Origin: Paulownia fortunei
Taxonomy: Eukaryota > Streptophyta > Magnoliopsida > Lamiales > Paulowniaceae
Reading direction: 5' to 3'
Length of the DNA: 64,000 bases
Assembly: GCA_019321725.1 (NCBI GenBank)
Contig: CM033105.1
Coordinates: 16,027,861 to 16,091,860 of the forward strand
In this document: positions 49,301 through 59,614 of the stretch, piece by piece
Position numbering within the stretch: the first letter of the stretch is position 1
Layout of the letters: every line of letters begins with the position of its first letter
Position numbers and translations under genes: made by a program
Notes under the pieces: model-generated
What the model saw: the letters and a program-made list of their open reading frames with translations, nothing else
What the model was told of the DNA's origin: nothing
The model's database searches: none

Positions 49301-50173
49301 TGTGACCTAGGTTAGGGCTAACTCCTATAGCTCGAGCTTTGGCTAGGTTAGGTGCTTCATCGCCTATCAGCTATCTAGAAAAGTCACCTATAAAGGTAGT
49401 AGGTTTTGCGCCAGATCAGTGCCGACTCGTATTAGTGCTAGCTGTCGTACAATCGTGCTCTTAGAAAATATTACAGGCCAGGTGAAGTAGTTTAGCTGGG
49501 TTGATGCTTGAGGTGAAGATCCTTTGTATGAGTTGCTAAGTCTTGCATAAGCTACTGAGTCCTGTGTGAGCTATTGAGCCTTGTATGAGCTATTGAGTCC
49601 TGCATGAGTTACTAGGTCTTGCATGAGCTGTTGAGTCCTGCATGAGTTACTGAGTCTTGCGTGAGTTGTTGAGTCCTACATGAGCTATCAAATAGATCTA
49701 ATCAGCTTGTTCTTTAAGGCCTATATATGAACGGTTGTATGATCTTCTTCTAGGACAGGTCAGTTCATCCTACAGGATCTAGGATCTACGTTTATCAGTT
49801 CATGCATGTCCATGCAAAAGCATAAGGCCAAATTGTTATTTATAGTGAAAGAGAATATGATTTAGGGTAAATCAGAGAAATGATGACGTGTACACCAAAC
49901 GGTTATAACAAATTAAGGTTTGAAATCTCTTCTTTACCGTAAAAATGCATATAAATAACATGAATCAACCTAAGAAATAGATGACATACACTTTACATAT
50001 ATATATTGCTTGCTTATTCTTTGCCTTCTTCTCCAAGCAATGCCACTGACTTGGGCATCAGAGTCTCTATGCCGGGTCAACCCGGCGCTTATTTTGCAGG
50101 TCACCTGTGACGGAGTTGAGGGCGGAGAGCATTGGTCTAGTTCTTGAGGTGCACGAGCAATCTTTAGGGCACA
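49301..50173 (+). repeat. 5' LTR of the gypsy remnant
   Basis: Starts TGTGACC and ends GGGCACA, five bases before the primer site. About 873 bp, and contains the 19-bp minisatellite. The left end is inferred from TG and from where exon/intron DNA stops. Confidence 0.6.
49525..49695 (+). repeat. 19-bp minisatellite inside the gypsy LTR
   Basis: Nine units of 19 bp, consensus tgcatgagttactgagtcY. Units mostly alternate between endings gtct and gtcc, giving a 38-bp higher-order period. 19 is not a multiple of 3, and the array is non-coding. Confidence 0.9.
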
Positions 50174-50178
50174 TCAAG

Positions 50179-50188
50179 TGGCGCCGTC
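50179..50188 (+). other. Gypsy primer-binding site
   Basis: TGGCGCCGTC followed by tatgtgaac. Many plant gypsy elements use this motif directly after the 5' LTR to prime first-strand synthesis. Confidence 0.75.
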
Positions 50189-50743
50189 TATGTGAACATT
50201 TTTCAGTTGAGGCGTGAGGAAATGGCCAGAAAAAGGGAAGGGAGTGCATGGAGACGACTTACCCAGATATGATCCGCCACTTATTATCGGGCGGAACCAA
50301 GGTCCAAATGTGTATGACTTGGGCGGAGATGATAGTCCTCCACCAGTGACACTTGGAGTACCTTCATTTTGGGTTGTGGAGGCACTGCGTGTTAATTTAG
50401 CCCCAGAATTTGGAGTTGGAATAATTGGGTAACTCACCATGAAGCAGTTGACTTGTTTGATCACTACCGCTGTAGATACAGCCCTACAGCGAAGAGAGGT
50501 CAATTTACCACCGCAAAGAAGAGAGGGGCCAGAAAAGCATAACCACCACGATAAGCCGGAGGAGAGTCATAGGGGAGAGTGCCGGAGCTTAGTGTGGGTG
50601 CAAATTATGGTTAAATGGTGGACATTTTTACCTTCTGATTCTACTGGTAACACAGCCTGGCCTGAAGATATACATCGACACTCATGCTTTAACACACATG
50701 TAATATAAATGATCACTTTTAACTATAAATTCCATTTCTTCAG

Positions 50744-52306
50744 GGAATGGTCAAGCATTCGTTTTTATAGAACACTATAAGGGATGATGTTGAAGATTCT
50801 ATTACATGGCCAGTTAGAAAAGTTATCCCTATATTGCCTGGAGATCATAGGTATTTAACCCAATTTGTTTTCCATTTTTCATCTTGTATTCTTCATGATT
50901 GTGGTAAAAATGTGTGTCCAATGTGAAATGGAATTACTTAACTGGAGCATAATAACTGAAATATTCAATATTACCCGTTAAATGAACATTGTCGTCTGCC
51001 ACAAGCATACTGTATTGATGAGACCCCAGTAGCTCCTGAATAAATATTCTGGATAACATCCCTGCATAAACTTTAGTCGCACGAAACTAGGTTCTTTTCA
51101 AGCAAGCCAACTGGATCGAAAAAAAGATCTCTAGAGTTGTTTCCTGAATCCAAAAGAGAGTACTTGGATTCTCCTAATAACTAAAAAGTGTAGCATGTCT
51201 GAATCTAACTGGGGTTCGTGGTGGTGGAGGAACTGGATCAGAAAAAAGATCTCTGTACTCCTCAAGTGGGATACTTAATGCGTTAGCTACAACACTGCAC
51301 AGATCGATATGCACAACACTTAGTATCCATTGTTTATGGCCAGAACTACTTTGGTTTGTCCTCACGAGAGGCTCGGTGATACTTGGACTTTAAACAGTTA
51401 GTAACATGGGATAAGATGCTTAGGATGGAATACATGAAGTAAACAGTTGTTCAACTCCTTTTTTGTGCGTTTAGATCTCGAATATAGGACGAGTATTTTT
51501 AGCTTTATTGTGCATATGATTTCCAACATTAAGATCTAAGACCCACTTCAACTTGAATTTGATGGCCATTATGTATTGATAATTACTACTAGTAATATTA
51601 ACAACAAATAGTGGTGATGAGAATGGTGGTGCTGAGGAGACAAACAATTCTAATAATAAATATGCACGGGCCACTAATTATCATGAAATTTCCTTTGTTT
51701 GGCGAAGTAATTGTGGCACCAAACAATAGACATCTTGGTTTTCCATAGTGGCTTCACATAAAGCATGTATCTGTTTGGTTATGGCAATTTTTATTGATAA
51801 TTCATTTTTTTTTTGTTTCTTAGTGACCTTGAACTGAAGCCTGTTAGAAATTTGGAGGTGAAACTTGTGCAAGCAAAAGAGTTAACAAATAAAGACATTA
51901 TAGGGAAATCTGATCCTTTTGCTGTGCTATATGTGTGGCCTTGTATGATAGGATGAAGAAAAGGAGGACAATTGTAAGATATCTAATCTCGTTCCTCTGA
52001 AGAGTTTTCCATGATCCTTTTATTTCAAGGTAGAGATATGTATTTTCTTCCATATCTTCTTTTATTCCCCAGAACAACCAATTGAGTCACACTCTCGAAT
52101 GAACATTTTGAGTTTGTAGTTGAAGAATATGCATTAGCACAACATTTGGTGGTGAAAATCTATGATGACGAAGGGCTTCAGTCAGCTGAACTAATTGGAT
52201 GTGCTCAAATTTAGCTAAGTGAGCTTCAGCCTGGCAAGGTGAAGGATGTGTGGTCGAAATTGGTGAAAGATTTAGAGGTTTAGAGAGACAATAAAACATA
52301 GGGGGC
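50744..52306 (+). pseudogene. Synaptotagmin-5-like pseudogene: end of SMP region and C2A domain
   Basis: Three exons can be placed. 50744-50850 (TIRDDVEDSITWPVRKVIP, ILPGDH), with a stop upstream of TIRDD. 51824-51973 (DLELKPVRNLEVKLVQAKEL, TNKDIIGKSDPFAV, then a shift before DRMKKRRTI). 52073-52306 (NEHFEFVVEEYALAQHLVV, KIYDDEGLQSAELIGCAQI, stop, LSELQPGKVKDVWSKLVKDL, stop, RDNKT). Splice signals cag/tag and gtatt/gtaag are kept at the first two donors; the last donor CAG|gt is now CAT|gt. These fit the part of plant synaptotagmins from before C2A to the end of C2A. In-frame stops and shifts show it is dead. The following exon would be the linker exon, found here upstream at 48974. Confidence 0.88.
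50851..51823 (+). other. Pseudogene intron
   Basis: Lies between the first two C2A exons. It begins gtattt and ends ttcttag. The 63-codon - strand frame at 51174-51365 has no known domain. Confidence 0.5.
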
Positions 52307-52389
52307 ATGTGACAAATCTTTTTTCCCTTTACTTCCCAATTAGTATGTTTTTCTACAATAATTACTCTCATTCCCAAAAATGGGGAACT

Positions 52390-54137
52390 TATTCTGCATC
52401 ATGTGTAAACATCTTCGACACGATGAGGTTAATAGAAAATATACAGATTAAGATTCTGAAAGTTTCCTCGATTATATGGTGTAAAGGAATCCTAAAGTCG
52501 TCATTTAAGAATGGCTGATAATGCTATAACTTGCTGCATTATGGGTTGATTTTGTCAATGAGTTTAGGGAAACCCATGGGCTGACCCATACATTTACTGC
52601 ATGAGTGTTAGTTGGATTTGTTAGATAACCTTATAAAGACGATCTTGCTAAAGTTGAATAAGAGGGAAATTGACTGAAGGGACTTGGAAACAGACTTGAT
52701 ATGGCACTCGACCCGACTGGAGGAGAACTAGTCTTGTTCCCCTCCCCCCTTACATATTCTGATTATATTTTCTTATGACAGGCTCTATAGCTTGAGGGAC
52801 TGCAAATAGTTTGTGCTTTGACGTATCTTTTTCTTGATTTGGTTTGCCCACATACTTGAATTTATTAAATGAAAGATAACTGAAGTTGCAGAACTACAAA
52901 TTTATCCTTGGGGATCAATTGACTACCAAATCTTCTACAAACTATTATAAGAAACTTCTATGAGAAAGTTCTGCCACAAAGGCCAAAGAATTACACTAAA
53001 ATATTTTCATTATTGTTTCAAATACAAAATTACTTCATGCAAATTGATGCAATAATTTCTTAACATGTTGCAACACTTGCATTGCAATGTTGGAAGATTA
53101 TTTTTGAAAAAGAAATATTGGTTATGATTAGAGAATAAGAAGAAATTTCATTGCATAACTTTCTTTTTCATCAATTTTTTAAGGGTAATTTATATCGAGA
53201 CCCACTGAGGTAAGGTCTAATTGGAGCAACACTCCCTCTTGTTTGCAAAATTACACATACACCTCAGACGTATTACAGATACCTCTAATGCCCTTATGCC
53301 GTTAGCTGTTAACGGCTTTTCATGATATCATAAAAAAATGTTGCTGGATACCCTCAAGTCAACAGCCATGTGATTCATAAAGTGGTGTTTTAGTAATTAA
53401 TTCTCAGCTCTTGGATTGTCGATGTAATTTATTGTATAATGGGTTCTAAGTTGATATTAATTTTTTTATATTTTTAATTGAACTTTTCATTATTCAATCA
53501 AATTCTAAATATTTATAATTAATTTATAATTGTGATTAGCATTTGCCTTGTTGTAATTTAAATCTCATACAACACGTTTTTTTTCTTAAACCCAATAAAT
53601 TTCTCAATCTTAAATACATTTATTGTCTTTCGCCACTCTCTCCTTACCTGGTCAAGGCCCCCTCCCCCTCAATGGATCCTAATTTGGTTTAAGGGGTAAT
53701 TAATTTTAATTTTTTCTATTAAAATTTTTTCCTTTTTTTTCAAAAAAATGGTCTTGTACTTGTATCAAAATTACTAATATAATTCGATAAATGACCAAAA
53801 TCAATCCAAACATCATAATTCTTAATGATCAAACTTTTGATTTCATTTGATTCAAACTTGTCAAATTTGAAGCAAATTCGTATTGCAAAAATATATTTAA
53901 AAGAATTTTATATTTTTATATTTGATAATTTTTAAAAAAAAATTGAATTTAAGTGTAACAAAAAAGCTGATTTTTTTTTATTTGTTACTTTTCCATTTCC
54001 CTCATTTTTTATGGAATCAATCGACGTTTAAGAGGTGCATTTGTAACATGAATATTTATATAGATAAATAGGTTTATGTGTGTGTGTAAATATTATCTAT
54101 TCTTTCAAGGATGTTTCACATACAAGGACTAGTAAGT
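52390..54137 (+). repeat. Intron-like duplicated segment, right copy
   Basis: Partner of 46567-48127. It directly follows the last C2A exon (52306), so in gene order it is the intron after C2A. It carries about 225-240 bp (about 53750-53980) that the left copy lacks. Similarity ends at 54137, where the LTR of copia element A begins. Confidence 0.85.
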
Positions 54138-54400
54138 TGTAAAATAAAGAAAATTATATGTTATGAAGTAAAGAATATAGAGCGTAAGAAATGAAGAATA
54201 GAGAATATATTTTCTTTCTCTTGCATTCACTTGTATATTTCATTATAAATTTATCTCTATTTATAAGCATACAAGATGAATAAATTTATCATATAATAAT
54301 ATGACAAATTAAAAAATGAGTTAGATATCCACATTTGATTTGACATTTACCTACTATTGATTAGACATTTTCCTACTTGATTAAATATATATTTATAATA
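54138..54400 (-). repeat. 3' LTR of copia element A
   Basis: + strand TGTAAAATA at 54138 to ATTTATAATA at 54400. On the - strand a polypurine tract (caagggggag) precedes it. TATAAATAG on the - strand at 54257-54265. It inserted into, and ends, the right intron copy of the synaptotagmin pseudogene. Confidence 0.75.
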
Positions 54401-54769
54401 CTCCCCCTTGGATGCCCATACGCAGAATATATCTAGTTAAAACCTTATTAAGAAAAAATTCTGTGGGAAAAAATCTTAGTGAAGTTAAAAAAGTACATTA
54501 TCCTTGTGTAAATACAAATTATAAACTGCCTCAATAAAAACCTTGACAAGAAAACACAGCGGTACAAAACCTTGATTAAGGAAAAGAGTACAGTGCGTAT
54601 CTCCCCCTCATTATAATATGGTATCATGCATTCAATGCCATTTCTCAACTTTGCAGTGGGTAATGTCTTTGTGAATAGATCTGCCAAATTATCATTTGAA
54701 CGAATCTGTTGAATATCAATTTCATCGCTCTTTTGGAGTTTATATGTGAGGAAGAACTTTGGTGATATA

Positions 54770-54774
54770 CTCCT
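54770..54774 (+). other. Target-site duplication of element B, left
   Basis: CTCCT, repeated at 59610-59614. Removing element B and one copy rejoins element A's RNase H reading. Confidence 0.75.
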
Positions 54775-55029
54775 ATCAACAGTGAAGAAGTTTTTCATTA
54801 TTGTATGTATTCAAGAATATACATCAAATGCTCTTTTATAGAGAACATATGCTATAGGCTAAAAAAGGGAAATATCATGAGAAAAAGAAAGTAAATATTC
54901 TAACACCTAATTACACTCAGTTGCAGAAAATACAGGTGTTGACTAATTAATTTATAGAAATAAAATAAAGGTCAATTAGACAACAACTCATTTGGTATAA
55001 TTAGAAACTAAATCCTCCTAATTTCCACA
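54775..55029 (-). repeat. 3' LTR of copia element B
   Basis: About 255 bp. On the - strand it begins TGTGGAAATTAGGAGG, right after the purine tract gaggaggag. By eye roughly nine of ten positions match the 5' LTR at 59359-59609, so the insertion is not recent. Confidence 0.88.
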
Positions 55030-58000
55030 CTCCTCCTCAAGCTGATTTGAAGATATCTTTCATGGCCAGCTTGGTTGTTAGCTTGTTGAATTGCCTTTTG
55101 TGTTGTCCCTTTGTGAGTACGTCAGCGATTTGATCACTAGTTGGGATATAAGGCATACAAACAATCTTGCTGTTAAGTTTTTCTTTGATGAAAGATTTTC
55201 AACTTCTAAATGCTTTGTTCTGTCATGGAGTACTGGATTATGGGCAATAGCAATAGCAGTTTTGTTGTCACTATACACCTTCATAGGAACGAAGTCAGAC
55301 ACCTTTAATTTTTCCAATAATCTTTTGATCCATATGCTCTCACAGATTCCATGAGCAATTGATGTGAACTCAACTTCAACACTACTTTTTGCTACCACAT
55401 TCTGATTCTTACTTTTCCAAGTGACGAGATTTCCTCCAACAAAAACACGGTAACCGAAATTTGATTTTTGGTCTGTAATATTGTCTACCCAATCAGCATC
55501 TACTTAGATTTCAACCTGCATAAGTCCATGTTTTTTGAAGAACAATCCTCTTCTAGGAGTCCCTTTTAGGTACCTCAAGACCTTGTACAAAGCTTCAAAA
55601 TGCTCTAGACCTGGTGAATGCATAAACGATAGAACATACTCACAGCAAAAGCAATATTGGGCCGCATATGAGAAAGTAAATCTACCTTCCAACAAGAAGT
55701 TGATATTTCTTCCTACCAACTATATCTTTGGCTTTGGCAGGTTGTAGCTTGAGATTGGATTCAATTGGTGTTTCGGCTACTTTACAACCAAGTAAACCTA
55801 TCTCACCAAGTCAAGTATATATTTGCACTGACAAATGAAAATACTTTAGATCTAGCGAATTTCATTCCTAAGAAGTACTATAACACGCCCAAGTCCTTGA
55901 TCTCAAAGTCACCAGCAAGGTTTTTCTTTAAGTTTTCCAAGTCAATCTCATCACTGTCAGTCAAAATTATATCATCCACATAAATAATTAGAATATCAAT
56001 TTTACCTTCACTTGAATGTTTATAGAATATTGTATGGTCTGCTTGACTTTGACAATAACCATGACCTCGCACAACCTTTCAAAAGCGCTCAAACCATATT
56101 TTAGGAGATTGTTTGAGACCATATAAAGACTTTTTCAACCTGCAAACCTTACCACTACCTAACACTCCTTCAATCCAGGGGGTAGATTCATAAAGACCTC
56201 ATTCTCCAAATCTCCATTTAGAAATGTACTTTTGATATCTAACTGATGTAGTGGTCAATTGAAGTTTATTGTCAAAGATAATAAGACTCGAATTAAGTTT
56301 ATTTTTGCGATAGGAGACCACTTGATAGTTAATCCCATAAATGTAAATCCCTTGCCGATGAGTCTGGCCTTATATCTTTTAATGCTCCCATCTACATTGC
56401 ATTTCATTGTAAATACCCATTTACATCCCACTATTTTCTTGTCCCTGGGCAAGTCAACTATTTTTTATTACCATTTTTTCTTAGAGCATTCATCTTTTCT
56501 AAAACTGCTGACTTCTAATTCTAATAATCTATTGCTTTCTGTATGTTTTTTTGGAATAAATAGGTGAGAGATCTTAGAAGTAAAATCCAAATGATTATTT
56601 GAGAGGTTTTTTGCAAGACACATATTTTGTAATGGGGTGACTAGTACAAGAGTGAACACCTTTCCTAAGAGCTATAGGAATATCAAGGTCTAAAGGCTCA
56701 TCATGAATGGAATTTTCAATTGATAGAAGAGGAGTTAGAATAGAGGAGTTACCTAGGAGATTCGCAAGCTCATCACTCTGAGATTTAGACTGGCCTTGTG
56801 CTAGTTTGATAGATAGATCCTTTTTCTTTGTAATATTTTTCCTCTTAGGATAAACCTAAAGCTCAGAGTTTCTTTGTTGTAGTGTTTGCCCCCTAATTGT
56901 AAATCTATTATGCTTGGAAAAGTTAGACTCAAGTTACTTTGTTTTCTATTATTCAAAACTGAATTTGAAGTTTGTTCAAGAATTGTGTTAGGCAGAGAAT
57001 CTACATTCCAAAAATTATCTTCCTCTTTGCCTTTCTCCCCAAGAAGAACTTTTTTAAAAAATGATTCATTTTCAACAAATGTAACATCTAGGCTGATATG
57101 CAATTTTTTTGTTGTATGGTTGTAACTTTTGTACCTTTTTTTTTATTTGGTGCGTATCTATTAAAAACACATTTTTCAGCCCTAGGTTATAGTTTGAATT
57201 TACCAGCTATATGCACAAAAATAGTGCAACCAAAATCCTTAAGTAGTAAATCAGATGATATTCGAGACTCTGGGAAAGATTTTTTTAAGCATGCCAATGG
57301 TGTTGTATACCTTAAGATCCGAGTAGGCATCCTATTAATCAAATAAGATGTTAAAATCGCTTTACCCCATAAATATTTTGAAACATTTTTTGAAAACATA
57401 ATAGCACGAGCAACCTCAAGTAAATGTTTATTTTTTTTCCAGCAATTCTATTTTATTCAGGGGTGTCTCGACAAGTTGATTGATATTGATTACCTTTTTC
57501 TTTTAATTTTTTTTCCAAACTTTCATTGAAATATTTCGTACCATTGTCGGATCGGTATATTCTAATTTTTATTTGGAATTGATTTTCAATCATGTTGAAG
57601 AAATCTTTAAAAAACTTTGTTATTTCAATTTTTTCATTCATCAAATATATTCAACATAATCGTGTATGCTCATCAAGAAATGTTACAAACTACTTTTTTC
57701 CAGTTAAAGTGGTGACTTTAGAGGGCCCTCAGACATTACTATGAATCAAATAAAATAGTTTTAAGGCATAATATGGTTTTGCAACATAAGTATTACGATG
57801 GCTTTTAGATAAAACACAACTTTCACAATGAAATGATGAAAAGTTCATATTTTTAAACAAACTTGGAAATAAGTGTTTAAGGTGTGGAAAACTAGGATAA
57901 CCAAATCTATGATGTCAAAGCATTATTTTATCATAAGTAGGGATAGAACTAACACTGCTGAAGCCATGAGCTTTTTTATTCTTGAAGGCATCATCCTCAT

Positions 58001-59345
58001 AGTAGAGACCATTTATCATCCTAGTATTGCCAATCATCCTCCTAGAGTCTTGATATTCGAATTCACAATGAGATTTGGAAAAGGCAACACAATAATTAGA
58101 ATTTTCGGATAGTTTTCTCACATACAAGAGATTACATGCAAGTTAAGGCACATGAAGAACTGATTTAAGATCAATTTTTTCAGAGATTCTTATTGAGCCT
58201 TTTCCAGCAATTGGTGAGAAGCTTTCGCCAACAATTCTGACTTTTTCATTACCAGGACAAGGGAAATAAATATTAAACAACTGAGAGGAATTAGTCATAT
58301 GATCAAATGCCCTCGAATCTATGATCTAAGGGACGGAATTTGAAATGCATGATAGGGCAATAAAATCACTACCTGCTTGAGCAATTGACATAATAGGAAT
58401 ACTACCAGAGGAGGAATTGGATTTCAACAATTTTAGAAGGTGATCCATATGCTCTTTGGTGAATAGATTAGTCTTCACTTCATTGGCTGTAGACTATGTG
58501 CGGACAGTCTTATTTTATGGACCTCTACTTTGTTGGTTTTCCATGAATGTCCTAACAAGTCTCCCGTGTATGACGAGGTTTGTTACAATGGTTGCACCAG
58601 ACTCGTAGCTTATCTTGTTGGGTTAATTTGCTCGCATTGGCATTTGCCACAACAAGAGCTATAGTCTCCATCTGTGAGTTTCCAGTTTTTATTCTAAGTA
58701 TAACATTCATAAGACTCTCTTCCTCCTAACTTTAGAAAAAAACTTCCAAGTGAGGAAAGAGGCTGCCTACCGATTATCCTCCCCTAACTTCATCAAATTT
58801 AACATTAAGTCCAACTAAGAACTTAAAAGTACGATGATTCTCCACCATTTTTCTATATTGGTTACAATCATCTCAAGACTTCTACTCATAATTAATAAAT
58901 AAACCAGGATCTTGCCACAACCGCTTTAATGCATTGAAATATTCAGTGATACTATCTCCCATTTGCCGTATTTCACCAAGTTTAGGAGTTAGTTCATATA
59001 CCTGAGATTGGTTCCCCAAGTCCGAGTACATTTAGTTGATGTTGTCCTATAGCTCTTTCATCGTGGCATAACATTAGAGCTGATTTCTTCTTCCATTGAA
59101 TTGACAAGCCATGTCATGACCATGGAATTCTCAGCATCCCATGTACCGTAGGCTGGGTCCTTCACATCTACTGCTTTGTTCTCTTTAGTTAAATATCCAA
59201 TCTCTCCACGCTCACGTATATATATCTGAATAGATTGTTATGTGGGTTTGAGATTGGGGCAGGAATATTGGAAGTGGATGAAACTTTAGACATAGTAAAA
59301 GATGGGACTTAAGGTAGATAACTAGGGTTATATATATATTAGAGA

Positions 59346-59358
59346 GGCTCTGCTACCA
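59346..59358 (-). other. Primer-binding site of element B
   Basis: On the - strand TGGTAGCAGAGCC, one base from the common initiator-Met site TGGTATCAGAGCC, directly after the 5' LTR. Confidence 0.8.
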
Positions 59359-59609
59359 TTAACTGTGAAAAAGTTTTTCATTAATGTATGTATTCAAGAA
59401 TATACATCAAAGGCTCTCTTATAGAACATAGGCTATAGGGTAAAAATGGAAATATCATGAGAAAAGGAAAGTAAATATTCTAACACCTAATTACACTCAA
59501 TTGCCTAAAATACAGATATTGACTAATTAATTTATTGAAATAAAATAAAGGTCAATTAGCAGCAAATCATTCGGTATAATTAGAAACTAAATCCTCCTAA
59601 TTTCCACGA
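59359..59609 (-). repeat. 5' LTR of copia element B
   Basis: Partner of 54775-55029, sharing aatatacatcaaa, aaagtaaatattctaacacc and actaaatcctcctaatttcc on +. The primer site abuts its internal end. Confidence 0.88.
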
Positions 59610-59614
59610 CTCCT
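59610..59614 (+). other. Target-site duplication of element B, right
   Basis: CTCCT, partner of 54770-54774. Five bases is the usual copia duplication size. Confidence 0.75.

Larger units (their letters stand above)
49301..50720 (+). mobile_element. Ty3/gypsy element remnant: 5' LTR, primer site, leader
   Basis: An LTR-like block (49301-50173), then TGGCGCCGTC (50179-50188), a standard plant gypsy primer site, then an internal region with an ATG frame (MARKREGSAW) that soon hits a stop. A second frame (50439-50708) is Arg/Glu/His-rich without a known domain. No polymerase or second LTR is present before synaptotagmin sequence resumes at 50744. It split the synaptotagmin pseudogene. Confidence 0.7.
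54775..59609 (-). mobile_element. Complete but degenerate Ty1/copia element B, nested in A
   Basis: Both LTRs, primer site, PPT and all pol domains are present in copia order on the - strand. Gag begins at ATG near 59292 (MSKVSSTSN, then KDPAYGTWDAENSMVMTWLV and NSMEEEIS). The zinc knuckle CNHCNKPRHTRETC is intact near 58590. Protease near 58310 reads IIDSRAFDHMT, with DSR where DSG is needed. The pre-integrase part lies at 58127-57915, integrase at 57644-57187 (IYRSDNGTKYFNE), RT at 56452-55878 (GCKWVFTMKCNVDGSIKRYK; IYVDDIIL intact at 55982-55971), RNase H at 55398-55078 (AKSSVEVEFTSIAHGICESI; YSDNKTAIAIAHNP). Many stops and shifts make it non-autonomous. 5-bp target duplication CTCCT flanks it. 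Confidence 0.92.
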
